Position numbers and translations under genes: made by a program. Positions 46,689-57,107 of a DNA stretch of 64,000 nucleotides are shown here, piece by piece. Each line of letters opens with the position of its first letter. The first letter of the stretch is position 1. The notes below the pieces were generated by a model that saw only the letters and a list, made by a program, of their open reading frames with translations, was not told the origin of the DNA and ran no database searches. Origin of the DNA: Hepsetus odoe (taxonomy: Eukaryota; Chordata; Actinopteri; Characiformes; Hepsetidae); the NCBI GenBank assembly GCA_017165825.1, contig CM029369.1, positions 3,578,449 to 3,642,448 on the forward strand, written 5' to 3'.

Positions 46689-46846
46689 CCAAACTAGTTT
46701 ACCATTAAACATTTCCAACAACAGCATCTTTGGGACGTCCAAACAGAAATGGAGGGATATAGAAGAGAGAGAGATGGATGGAGATTTGGAGACGGGGAAA
46801 GTGATGGAGAGATTGATAAGTGGTGTTTGATGGACTCTGAATGGAA

Positions 46847-46849
<3 letters not shown>

Positions 46850-46879
<30 letters not shown>
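46850..46879. repeat. (GT)n microsatellite
   Basis: About 14 units. Confidence 0.93.
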
Positions 46880-46882
<3 letters not shown>

Positions 46883-47139
46883 CGTAGCGTCCTCTGCGAG
46901 ACAGACAGCTTCTATTGGCCTGAATGTTTTGCAGGCCTGATGGTTTCATTAAGCTCTGAAACCCCCACCTGTCGCTTCGTCTCACGCGGAACGAGAAATA
47001 TTGGGTGTTTTATTGAAGCGGAGTTCACTCTTCGTGTCCTCTCTGTTCCTTCTTGGAGCGACAAATCACTGCTGTGAATTCTGATGCCAGCTGAAAGCTC
47101 CCGGGCTGGAAGCTGCATACGGTTCTCATTAAAGAAGAC

Positions 47140-48480
47140 GAGCCTGAAAGAGCTCAGGTAGACGGAGGAGTCGGGCCCGAGAGAGGGCTCGCGTGGACGC
47201 GTGACGCGGAGATCTGCCCGCGCCGCGCTTTCAGCTGAAGTGACTCAGGTGAGGGTTGTTTTGGAGGAAAGCTCTCTTTGAGATTAAAGCCATGTTTTGA
47301 AAGTGAATCATGCAACCACAAAACAGGCCTTTCCAGCCTTCGCTCTTAATCCTCTCCATCATCGAGGCTCATTTCAAATGTTTTCCGCAGGTTTCCTCCT
47401 TTCTTTCTCTCCGTTCATCCGACTATAACGCTTTAATGTGAGTTGTTGGTTCAGAACCTGTTCATTCTTCTTATTAACTCTGCTGCACTCTTTCAGCGCT
47501 GGCCTAGTGTTCAGGGACCATCATCAGAAGGTCGTGGGTTCGAGTCCCAGACCCCAGGGTGCCCTTAAGCAAGGTACCGTCCCCATCACTGCTCCCTGGG
47601 CTCTGGATTTGGCTCTTACTACACCTTTCTGTACTTTTTAGAGGTACTAAACTCTTCTGGTTCCATTCAGCAGCACTGCGGGCGATTCTGAATGGGACGT
47701 CCGAGCGAAGGAACCTGGTAAAAAAAGGTTGGAAATTCCCTTTAATGCTCGTGTCACTCTGGAGATGGTTGTTTAGAATACACACCGTGTCGTGTGCCGA
47801 AGGAGAACATGGTCCTCCTCATGACAGACGCGCTGGGAAAACATATTTAGTCCGTGGTAATAAGATTTCATTTTTTTATGCGCCGGGTTTATGTTGCCGA
47901 ACGACCTCTGCAATGCCACGGGTTACGCTTTCAGAGGCCTCGGCACTGACGGGCAGCGGGAGTCCACGCGCCGGATCTCGCCAACGTCCTACTTTTCGGT
48001 CTCAGCCGGGCACTTTGACAGCCGTGAGCTATCGATTCTTCAATGATTGGTCATGCTTTTCGCCGTCGGAGCCAAATCCAGCAGGGAGAATAAAGCGCGT
48101 TTGCTTTTGACGTTATTTTTCGCCGACTTTAATCATAAGGGCCTAAAAAACACACCGCCTGCCAAAAGCTCGGTCCTTTGAGTCGCGTTTTCTTTGTCGG
48201 TTTGCAGCAAATTCACTTTGACGGGGTGTTTATGTATCTCCACACACACACGCGTGCAGAAATGCACATTAGCGTCGCGGGACGGTTTGGGGAAGGACTC
48301 CTGCAGCAGCGTTTGTTGGTTTGCAGTAAAGAAACATGTGATCCATAAAATCACGCGACGTTTCTTCGCCAACAGCGGCGGATTAAAGTCTTACCTCATG
48401 AACGGAGGCCCCGGATTTTCTCCTCTTATTAAGATATTCCATGCTTTAATGGCCTTAAAGGAAAATGCAGATTGTGCAAA
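47140..48480. promoter_or_regulatory. CpG-rich unique block, possible enhancer or alternative promoter
   Basis: This block is unusually rich in CG dinucleotides compared with the rest of the intron, notably 47170-47225 and 47930-48130. One SINE (47494-47624) interrupts it. Near the left end a CAG|gtgagg donor-like site (GT at 47249) follows the densest CpG stretch, so an alternative noncoding first exon is conceivable. No protein is recognisable. Confidence 0.3.
47494..47624 (+). mobile_element. V-SINE-like SINE, tail missing
   Basis: Head gcgctggcctagtgttcagg, B box gggttcgagtccc, centre to gctctggatttggct; no tail. Confidence 0.9.
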
Positions 48481-49639
48481 AGGAATCTTGTAAAGAAAAG
48501 CTGAAAAAACGGGTTTTGGATGAAGGTCAAGTGTTGCGTAACTCACTGCGCTCTTAAATACGGGAGCCTGAAGTGAATAAAGCGAACGGTGGCGTTAGAG
48601 CTCGTGATTTCTGATATTCTGAGCATGATCGGTCTCACTGCTAACGGCTCTCCGTCTCCAGGGCCGCCGTCTTCTCATAAACACTGAACGTGTGGCAGCG
48701 TCTTCCTCGGGACGCTTGGGACGTCCAGGTTTCGAGGTGTAAGACGACTCAAACGCCCATCTGTCGACCTGTGGGTTTTAGACGAGCAGTTAGGATTTGA
48801 ATTATCATTAAATGAATGTCGTTTAATCTGTGTTTTTCTGCATTTCTATCGAAGCTGTGGCAACCAAACCTTGTATCTCCCAAAAAGACCATTACAGTTG
48901 TCGGAAAACACTCAACGTTCACCATTAAACGAAGAAAATGTCACTTCATCATTTTAGCTCAGTTTCCATTTACATGATAAATTAATGATTTGTGTTTCTA
49001 TGAATATTAGGATTTATTCTTGCCTTTAAAAAGAGGTTTTCTAGAATGAGACTTCAGTTTAAGACCTGACGCTGGTTTAACCGCTCAGATCTAAAGACCC
49101 AAACACACAGAGAGATGAACACGTGCTGTTTCAGGATCGATTCGTTATGGATCTGGGTTGTTGGCCGGTGTTCCTCACCATCTACAATAAAAAAACGAAT
49201 TCTCTTTGGCTGGTCTTGGGCTTAAAAATGCAGAAGCAACTTTTGTCCCAAAACGAAGGTGACGCTCAGACATCTAATCTCATTTCAGTTTTAACCTAAA
49301 CTACTTCTCTGCTTTGGATGGTGCAGGTTTTTAGAACCTGGTCCTGTTCTGATGGCAGCAGCAGGCGTGATGGATGATCTGGTTGATAGGATGTGAAGTG
49401 GAATCTCTCTCCCTGCTGCGTCAGCACTGGTCCCACATGTTCTGCTGGTGCTGTGGACCTTCATGCCATGATTAAGTGCAGGGAAGGATCTCAGCGCCAC
49501 GTGCTTCTGGCTTCCAGCTTCCGATCAGCAAGCTTTTTCCTCAGGCAAAGTGGTGGACTTCAAAAACGGAGGGCAAATCAGTTCCTGATGGCGAAGGCCT
49601 GTGAAAGAACTTCAAAAATGAAGATGGTTTCTAATTTGG
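48481..49639. other. Unique sequence, no gene seen
   Basis: No exon or repeat identified. Confidence 0.4.
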
Positions 49640-50122
49640 AAAAGTGAAAGTGACTATTTGTCATCGGGAGCACAGCACGGCACAGCGAACCACGACCAAA
49701 TGATTCTTTGTTTAAAACCCACACCGTTTAGCAGTGGGCAGCCATATCCAGCACCCGGGGAGCAGTGATGGGGACGGTACCTTGCTCAAGGGTACCTCAA
49801 GGCAACCTATGAGGTGAAGTGAAAGTGACAGCTTCTTATTGTGGAACGCACAGTGAACCACAACAAAATGCAGCCTCTGCGTTTAACCCACACACACGTG
49901 CAGCAAGGGGGCAGCTGTTGAAAGCGCCCGGGGTGCAGTGATGGGGACGGTACCTTGCTCAAGGGTACCTCAGGGCAACCTACTGGTCTGGGATTTGAGC
50001 CTACGACCTTCTGATCCTGAGCCCTAGTCCCTAACCACAAGATCACCGCTGCACCACTGATCTGGGATTCAAACCAAAAACCTTCTGGTCATGTGTCCAA
50101 ACCGTTTGACCACTACTGTAGC
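49640..50122 (-). mobile_element. V-SINE-like SINE, split by a second SINE
   Basis: Tail and centre are at 49640-49812. The matching head (ctgatctgggattcaaacc to gtttgaccac) is at 50057-50122, on the far side of the inserted copy. Confidence 0.85.
49813..50056 (-). mobile_element. V-SINE-like SINE, complete, inserted in another
   Basis: Full length: tail, centre, B box and a head with ggtgatcttgtggttaggg on the minus strand. It breaks the outer copy just at its ggcaacctactggt word. Confidence 0.9.
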
Positions 50123-50371
50123 TATGATACCCAGGTTTCTTCTCCTGCACATCTTTATCCATGATGCTAATAAAAACAGGGGCGTACGTGGCACAGTACC
50201 ATCTGTCTTCAATTCTCTCTTAGTCCATGTTTGGAGATATGAGAGAGTCATACGAAGACAGAAACCATGTACACTCGCCTGTTTGAGATTACTGGAAACC
50301 TATAAAGACTGCCAACATCTTGCCAACTCCCATGTTGTTTATTTTCCAGATTTTCTGTCCCAGTATAGTCA

Positions 50372-50596
50372 ACTGAAAGTGAAGTGAAAGTGCCTCTGTC
50401 ATTGTTAGGACAGTGAACTGCCGCAAAATATAATATTTATCCCAAACACACAGCGTAGCAGTGGGCAACCATATCTGACATCTGAGGAGCAGTGATGGGT
50501 AACAGTACCTCACTTACTGGTATCTCAGGGCAACCTATGGCTCCAGGACTCAAACCCACCTTCTGATTATGGGACCAAGTCCCAAAAGGATACAAA
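50372..50596 (-). mobile_element. V-SINE-like SINE, old and diverged
   Basis: Tail agtgaagtgaaagtg and a degenerate centre (gagcagtgatggg, tctcagggcaaccta). Confidence 0.85.
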
Positions 50597-51194
50597 AGCA
50601 TCAATGGGAATCAAACCAAATACCTTCTTGTTAGGATTTCTCATTCAAACAGAGGAGAAAGGCTGACACATGCTCCATTAGACAGCTAGACGTGCTTGAC
50701 CTCCAACTCCTCAGGTAACAGGCGTACTAGTGTCAGGTCAGTGATGGAGGGGTGGACAGTCGTGAACTCTGGGTCATGGATTCCTGCAGAAAAACCAGGG
50801 AATGATCTTGAGATGACTTATCCTGAAGGTTGGCTCCAGTTGGGGCCAGCAGAGTTGCACCACTCTAGGGCCTCAAAAACCTGTTTTGAATTATCTGTTG
50901 TCATGGCGCCACAAAACCCAAAGTGGTTTCAGTGTTAACCCTTTGCATGACTGACTCTCTGTCTTAGCACGTCTAATGACACCGTCACACCATCTTCTGG
51001 AAAAAGAGCAGTGAATGTCCGCTGTGCTGAAGACGCAACCAGCTCTCGGGATCCAGAGAGATCCCTCTTATGGGGAGAACTTCTGGGGAAGCTATAGCTG
51101 GAACAACAAAGACAGCATCACATGTTCTTGAGCATTTGCCTGGTAGACAATTGTGTACACACACATACACACACACATGAAGAGTGACAGGTGT
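50597..51194. other. Unique sequence, nothing recognised
   Basis: No exon or repeat identified apart from a short ACACAC run near 51156-51177. Confidence 0.4.
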
Positions 51195-51655
51195 GATCTG
51201 TGATGGGTACTAGACGGGCACCAGCAAGAGGGAAGGTATACAGAACGATAGTGAGACCAGCTTTGCTATAGGGGTTGGAGACGGTGGCGAAGATGAAAAG
51301 ACAGGCAGCAGAGCTGGAGGTGTTAGAGTTAAAGATGCTGAGATTTTCCTTGGAGGGGAAAAAGGATGGATAGGATTTGAAACGAGTACATTAAGGGTAC
51401 CGGTTAGAAGATTTGGAGACGAAGTTAGAGAAGCAAGATTTTGTCGGTTCGGACACGTCCAGAGGAGAGACGAGGAGCATATCGGGTGGAAGGACAAAGA
51501 GGATGTTTATGGATGTGGTGACACATCTATAGAGGAGGTGCAGGTGGCCATGTGAAAGAGGAAGATGCAGAGGACAGGAAGAAATGGAAACTGATGATCT
51601 GCTGTGGCGACCCTTAAATGGGAGCAGATGAAAGAAGAAGAACACCATTCTTTTT
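51195..51655 (+). mobile_element. 3' end of an RTE-like LINE
   Basis: It encodes scrambled pieces of the conserved C-terminal region (AELEVLELKMLR-type, then FGDEVREARFCRFGHVQRRD) ending in the usual gatgatctgctgtggcgacc. It lies in the same orientation as the larger copy that follows. Confidence 0.82.
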
Positions 51656-51985
51656 CTTCTTCTTCTTCTTTATGTCAGAGTTTCTCTCTTTGTACTGCTC
51701 TGGAGCCAATTCATCTAACAAGCAGTGTGTTTTTAAGGGTTTACAAGCCCTTCCTGAGCTGGGGTGTGTGTGTGTGTGTGTGTGTGTTACAGCAGGGAAA
51801 CCACTAAACTGAGTAAAATATGTTTATCCAACAAAAGGAAGAACTTGGCTCTTTAGACTAATGGTCTTTATCATCACTCTGTTTCCTGCCATCACACACA
51901 TTAGTGAAGATCCCAGCAGTTCAGGCCAAGACCCGAGTCCTGATTAATCCTTTTTACAACTTTAGTGCCTTTAACTCAAGCCAGT
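51656..51985. other. Short simple repeats and unique sequence
   Basis: (CTT)n near 51651-51671 and (GT)n at 51765-51788. Nothing else recognised. Confidence 0.5.
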
Positions 51986-53600
51986 GTATTTCTTGGTGCC
52001 GGTCCCAAGACCGGAGGGTTACGTCAGGAAGGGCATCCGGTGTAAAACTTTTGCCAAATCAAATATGCGGATAATGAAAGAGATTTCTATACTGGATCAG
52101 TTTGAGGCCCGGGTTAAAAAACTGGTTCGAATTGTTTTACCATGGTGTGGATGGAAGGAGGAATGGGGGAGGGGTTATCCTGAAGGAAGAGTAGGTGGAG
52201 AGTGTTTTGGAGGTGAAGAGGGTGTCAGGGAGGGTGATGAGTTTGAAGCTGGAAGTTGAAGGTGTGATGATGAATGTTGTCAGTGCTTATTTCCCACAAG
52301 TTGGTTGTGAGATGGAGGAGAAAGAAGAATTCTGGAGTGAGGTAGATGAAGTGATAGAGAGTGTACCCAGGGGAGAGAGAGTGTAGATTGGTGCAGACCT
52401 TAATGTACTTGTTGGTGAAGGGAACAGAGGTGATGAGGTGGTGATGGGTAGGTCAAGGAGAGGAATGCTGAAGGTCAGATGGTTGTAGATTTTGCTAAAA
52501 GGATGGAAATGGCTGTAGTTAATACTTATTTGAAGAAGAGGGAGGAGCACAGGGTGACGGATAAGAGTGGAGGAAGATGCTCACAGGTGGATTATATCCT
52601 TTGCAGGAGGGTCAGTCTGAAGGAGATTGGAGACTGCAAAGTAGTGACAGGGGAGAGTGTAGCTCAACAGCATAGGATGGTGGTTTGTAGGATGACCTTG
52701 GAGGTCAAGAAGAGGAGGAAAGTGAGGGCAGAGTTGAGGATCAAGTGGTGGAAGCTGCAGAAGGAGGATTACAAGGTGGAATTCAGGCAGGAGTTAACAC
52801 GGGCACTGGGAGGTGTTGAAGATCTACCGGATTGCTGGGAAACAACTGCAGAAGTGAGAAATGCTAGAAATGTACTTGGTGTGACATCTGGAAGGAAGAA
52901 GGAAGATAAGGAGACCTGGTGGTGGAACCCAGAAGTGTATACAGAAGAGGAAGCAAGCGAAGAAGTGAGACAGTCAGAGAGATGAAGAAAGTAGACAGGA
53001 GTACAAGGAGATGAACCGCCGGGTGAAGAAAGCAGTGACGAAGGCCAAAGATCAGGTGTTTGGTGAATTGTATGAGAGGTTGGACAGTGAAGAGGGAGAA
53101 GAGGACCTTTACCGATTGGCCAGACAGATCTGGGAAAGATGTGCAGGTCGGGGCGATTAAAGATAGCAGTGGAAACGTACTCACAGGTGAGTGTTGAGCA
53201 GATGGAAGGAGTACTCGGAGGGGCTGATGAATGAAGATAGAGAGAGTTTGGACCAGCTAAGCTATACGGGTTGGTGCTGATGAAAAGACAGGAGGTGGAG
53301 CTGGAGGTGTTGGAATTAAAGATGTTGAGATGTTCGTTGGGTGTGACGAGGACGGACAGGGTTAGAAATGAGTACATTAGAGGGACAGATCAGGGTGGAC
53401 GTTCTGGAGACAAAGTTAGAGAAGCAAGGCTGCGTTGGTTTGGACGTGTACTGGACAGAGACGGGGAGTATATCTGGAGGATCATGTTGAAGAGGAAGAC
53501 CAAAGAGGAGGTTTATGGACGTGGTGAGAGAGGACATGCAGGAATGAAAGAGGAAGATGCAGAGGGCCGGAGGAAATGGAGATGGCCATCGGTGCCTTTG
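51986..53600 (+). pseudogene. RTE-like LINE with the reverse transcriptase deleted
   Basis: It starts with the 5' words agggcatccggtgtaaaact. Next comes endonuclease coding: VVSAYFPQVG near 52274-52303, a stop just before IGADLNVLVGEGN (about 52386), a frame change near 52480, then VVDFAKRMEMAVVNTYLKKR and SQVDYILCRR (52484-52610). This is the APE-type endonuclease labelled craniofacial development protein 2-like in many genomes. A linker follows to about 53215. The reading then jumps to the far C-terminus (ELKMLRCSLGVTRTDRVRNE, about 53310). The catalytic reverse transcriptase is missing, so it cannot move by itself. Confidence 0.85.
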
Positions 53601-53860
53601 TAGCTGTCAGGGGTGTGATTGGTCATCGCACAGACATGTGGTATATACAGTACTTTATAAGAACAAACTTTCTTTCTCGCTCTCTCTCTTCTTTTGTCTT
53701 CTCCATCTCTCTGTCGTTCCCTCCGAATCATCGCTCAGGCTTTATATTCTGCTTCATTGGAGAAATGATGATGAGCAAGTTTCCACTGATCACTGTGCAC
53801 TCCTTTTTTTTTTTTTCCCCTCTCAGACGCTTCCTGCGTTTGTGTGAGCATATGCCATTG

Positions 53861-53877
53861 TGTGTGTGTGTGTGTGC

Positions 53878-53911
<34 letters not shown>
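53861..53911. repeat. (TG)n microsatellite
   Basis: About 25 units with one cgcg interruption. Confidence 0.95.
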
Positions 53912-53912
<1 letters not shown>

Positions 53913-54063
53913 CATATCTCACTCCAAACTGAACCCTTGCATCCATTGTTTTATTCAGATTCAACTAATTTTCATTTGATTAAATACTGAATAGTGTGTA
54001 ATGAAATATTATTTAACATGTTTAGTATTATTAAATTAAACAAAATGAAATGAAATTCAATTA

Positions 54064-54222
54064 TTTTGTCTCTCTGTGTTTCCTCCGGGAGCTCTGCTGT
54101 CCTCCCACAGACCATGACATGCACGTCAGGTGGACTAGAGACTCTAAATTGCCTCCTAGGTGTGGCTGAGTGTGTGTGTGACCTGGTGAGGATCAGCAGC
54201 TCAGATGATGGATGGATCATAA
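54064..54222 (+). mobile_element. Type B repeat ending next to the ZNF385B-like exon
   Basis: Words gtgtttcctccgggagctct, cctcccacagaccatgacat, actctaaattgcctcctagg and a gatgatggatggat end are typical. It stops about 20 bp before the acceptor AG. Confidence 0.8.
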
Positions 54223-54241
54223 TTTCTCTCTTGTTCTGCAG

Positions 54242-54387
54242 GAAGTTCCTGTCACAGTAACAGCCTCCCTGCTCTGGTGCGAACACCTCCGCTGATGATG
54301 CAGTCCACCCTGGACCTCAAACCCTTCATCCCGTTTCCCGTGGACAACAACTCCACACCTGTCAGCCTGTTCGCCAACTTCAGCTCG
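54242..54387 (+). CDS. znf385b: ZNF385B-like exon, conserved segment before the zinc fingers
   Basis: This 146-bp exon has a clean acceptor (ttctctcttgttctgcag, AG at 54240-54241) and a donor (TCG|gtaaca, GT at 54388). Two bases complete a split codon, then 48 codons follow: SSCHSNSLPALVRTPPLMMQ, then a stretch containing LDLKPFIPFPVD and ending SLFANFSS. The words LPALVRTP, LMMQ, LD-KPF, FPVD and LF-NF match human ZNF385B. ZNF385A and ZNF385D agree less well, and ZNF385C cannot be excluded. The exon ends in phase 0, where family proteins continue with M-D-P-V-Q and the first C2H2-type finger; that exon is not in this window. ZNF385 proteins are nuclear, have matrin/U1-like zinc fingers and bind nucleic acid, and ZNF385B is linked to p53-dependent apoptosis in B cells. 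This segment is outside the fingers and carries no catalytic site. An older SINE-like repeat ends about 20 bp before the acceptor, and a CA repeat begins four bases into the next intron. Confidence 0.86.

Positions 54388-54390
<3 letters not shown>

Positions 54391-54432
<42 letters not shown>
54391..54432. repeat. (AC)n repeat next to the splice donor
   Basis: About 21 units beginning at the fourth intron base (gtaACAC...). A CT block follows (54436-54449). Confidence 0.96.
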
Positions 54433-54436
<4 letters not shown>

Positions 54437-54530
54437 CTCTCTCTCTCTCACACACACTCTCTTTGCCACTTTTCTCATGCATTCTTTCTGTCTGTTGGTC
54501 TCTGTTTTTTCTTATTTGGCATTGTTTTCA

Positions 54531-54531
<1 letters not shown>

Positions 54532-54575
<44 letters not shown>

Positions 54576-54629
54576 TGTGTCTGTGTCTGTCTGTGTGTGT
54601 GTGTCTGTGTCTGTCTCTGTGTGTGTTTG
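54532..54629. repeat. (TG)n microsatellite with TC variants
   Basis: Imperfect TG/TCTG array, complementary to the AC run beside the donor. Confidence 0.95.
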
Positions 54630-54672
54630 AGTATCTGTTTGATAGAACCTTGGTAGACTCTTAGACAATGCG

Positions 54673-54674
<2 letters not shown>

Positions 54675-54710
<36 letters not shown>
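54675..54710. repeat. (TG)n microsatellite
   Basis: About 18 units. Confidence 0.95.
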
Positions 54711-54712
<2 letters not shown>

Positions 54713-54822
54713 CAGTATTGATTGTCCCCCAGACTGAGAGTGAAATGGATTTGAGCTTTTATCTGGACGGAGCAGGAGGACAGAGAGCAGAGCTGATTTA
54801 ATCTCAAATAGAAAAAAAAAAA

Positions 54823-54865
<43 letters not shown>
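54823..54865. repeat. (AC)n microsatellite
   Basis: About 21 units. Confidence 0.95.
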
Positions 54866-54871
<6 letters not shown>

Positions 54872-55393
54872 TTCAGCTCTGTGTATTTCTCTCGCTCTCT
54901 CGTATAGCGGTGAGTTTGATGCACACAGAAAGGGTTCTCTGTATGTTCTCTGTATTTTCCTCCTTTTTTCTTTTTGGGCTGAACGGATACGTTAACAAAT
55001 CAGATGAAGCTGAGGAATGAAGTCTTGTGTGGAGCGTCTGCATGAAAATAAAAATCCAAATAAATATAGGAATTCCCTTCTTTTCATTGGGTTCCAGCTG
55101 TTCCTGAGGTGCGGTTCTAAGGAGAAGGAATAATTTTCTCACAGGTCCACTTTTCTACCTGAACATTTTCCTGTGATGTAAAAAAAAAAAAAAAAAAAAA
55201 GTCTGCAAGTAGAGTCAGAGTCATTAAGGCAGACGTAGGTGAGTCAGTATTGAAGTCTCTTTTTAGACCGGAACAGTTTGGCTGTGGATCTGTTCTCCAT
55301 GGTGATGTGGTTCCAGCAGGGGGCAGTATAACAGCCAAATCCCATTTTGAGTCGAGTCAAGTCAGTTTTATGTATAAGGCGCTTTTTTAAAAC
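54866..55393. other. Unique sequence with a poly-A run and a CTCF-like word
   Basis: Poly-A of about 20 bases ending at 55200. The word CCAGCAGGGGGCAG at 55313-55326 agrees with the CTCF core. Confidence 0.45.
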
Positions 55394-55586
55394 TGTTGTG
55401 TTGAAATTGGACTTCTGTGTTTAAGCCACGCACACAAGCACGCACCGCACAGCAGGTGCAGCTAGGAAAGTGCCTGGGGAGCAGTGATGGGGACTGTACC
55501 TTGCTCCAGGGTACCACAGGGTGACCTACTGGGCTGGAATTCAAACCCGAGGGAGAGGACCGGTCGCTGGGACGCCGCTGGCCCAG
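55394..55586 (-). mobile_element. V-SINE-like SINE, tail missing
   Basis: Centre with ctggggagcagtgatgggga and head with ggccagcggcgtcccag on the minus strand; diverged. Confidence 0.85.
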
Positions 55587-55817
55587 TTTAAAAGAGTGTT
55601 TTTAAGCTGTGACTCTGATCTGAGGGTCGGACTGATTTGGTCTCAGTTCTTGGTTTAGCTCCGAGTCTGAGCAGCCGAGTTTAAGTCTAGCTGTGAGTGT
55701 TGGGGGGTTTATGGGGACTCAGTAAAGTGAAGCCGAGACGGGGCAGTGAGAGTTCACCTCCGATCACTCTCTCTCTTCTCCTCCGTTCAGTTCACTCCCA
55801 CATCTCCGTCCGTCTGT

Positions 55818-55820
55818 CTT

Positions 55821-55851
<31 letters not shown>

Positions 55852-56740
55852 TTATTTGAAAGTGAAAGTGACAACCCTTGTCATTGCGAGGTCACGGCAC
55901 AGCACACATGAAGCACAACGAAATTGGACCTCTGCATTTAACCCATGCACACTCAAACCCATGCAGCAGTGGGCAGCTATTGAAAGCGCCCGGTGAGCAG
56001 TGACGGGTGGCAACCTATCGGAAGGGGTTTGAAACCCCGATCCTCCGATCATGCGTCCAACGCCCTAACCACTAGGCCACCACTATTTCTTTCTCTTTCT
56101 TTCTTTTCTTTTTTGCTTATTTGTTTGTTAGTTTATTCCTGTCTTTTTCTTTTTGTTTTTTGTTCTTTCTTTCTACCTTTCTTTCTGTCTTTCTTTTATT
56201 TTTCTTTCTGTTTATTTTTTTTTATCTTTGTGTTTCCTGGTTCTGCTCTTTCTTTCTGTCTTTTTAGTTTATTTGCTCGCTTTATGTCTGGTTCCTCTTT
56301 TGTTTGTTTTGTTCTTCTTTCTTTTATTCTATGTTCTTTCTTTTTATTCTTCCTTTCTTTCTCTTCAGTTCTTTGTTACTTTATTTTTATTTGTTTCTTC
56401 CTTTCTGTTAGTTTTTCTTTCTTTTCTCTGTTTGTTTTTTTGTTACTTTATTTTTTACTTTATAGTTTTTGCTTTCTTCTTTCCTTTCTTTCTTTCTTTC
56501 TTTCTTTGTTTCCTTCTTTCCTTTCTTTCTTTTTTGCTTATTTGTCTGTTTGTTCATTCCTGTCTTTCTTTTTGTTTGTTTCTTTCTTTCTTTCTGTTTA
56601 TTTGTTGCTACTTTATTTTCTCTCTTTTCGTTTGTTTTTGTTAGTTTTGCTTTCTTTTCTCTGTTTCTGTTTATTTTTTTACTTTATTTTTGTGTTTCCT
56701 GGTTCTTTCTTTCTTTCTTGCTTTCTTTTCGTATGTGAGG
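55818..56740. repeat. CT then TTTC-rich pyrimidine tract split by a SINE
   Basis: (CT)n at about 55825-55850, the SINE, then about 650 bp of ctttctttc/tttgttt sequence. A 303-codon Phe/Leu/Ser frame over it is an artefact. Confidence 0.92.
55857..56085 (-). mobile_element. V-SINE-like SINE inserted in a pyrimidine tract
   Basis: The head and B box (ggggtttcaaaccccttcc on the minus strand) match the 22171 copy closely. A 25-30 bp piece around the ggtaccgtccc word is deleted. Confidence 0.93.
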
Positions 56741-57107
56741 CCCTCCCTCAGTCGTTCGAGGACTGGTGTCCTCCGGCCGCGTCCTGCTGTCAGCAGCGAT
56801 CACATGTCCTGATCTCTCTGCTGTCCAGCGACGAAAGCGGTCGGACAGAAACGTCCCAGTTGAACTTCTTCAGAAAGGCTGTGGGTTTGAATCGGGAGTC
56901 CTGAACCTCCAGAAGCTCCAGAGCCTCCAGAACATCCCTGCAGCGTGAGCGGGGCCGACCTGCGTTGGACCGAACGGGGCAACTGCATGTAAAGGAGTTC
57001 ATGGTTGTGACATCACAACCATTCCGGGTTTCAGCCAGGTGTTTTTCTCAGTTACTGTGAGAGGAGTTTACACTGCGCCTGAACTGAATTCTGTTTTACA
57101 CTCATTT
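56741..57107. other. Unique sequence, nothing certain
   Basis: An open stretch 56750-56945 is not splice-bounded and shows no domain. Confidence 0.4.

Larger units (their letters stand above)
15565..54241 (+). other. Inferred 38.7-kb intron of the ZNF385B-like gene
   Basis: It runs from the gtgagt donor at 15565 to the ttctgcag acceptor ending at 54241. It is phase 1 at both ends, so skipping everything between keeps the frame. Long introns with much noncoding sequence are usual for ZNF385B and ZNF385D. The intron is real only if the first exon call is right; an mRNA read across the junction would settle it. Confidence 0.55.

Noticed and set aside
55993..56904. 303-codon Phe/Leu/Ser-rich open frame resembling a membrane protein
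   Set aside because: It is the translation of a TTTC-type pyrimidine tract joined to a SINE head.
56750..56945. Possible exon with open frame after the pyrimidine tract
   Set aside because: No acceptor/donor pair in frame and no family resemblance; the gtgggtttgaatcggg word is B-box-like and may be a SINE relic.
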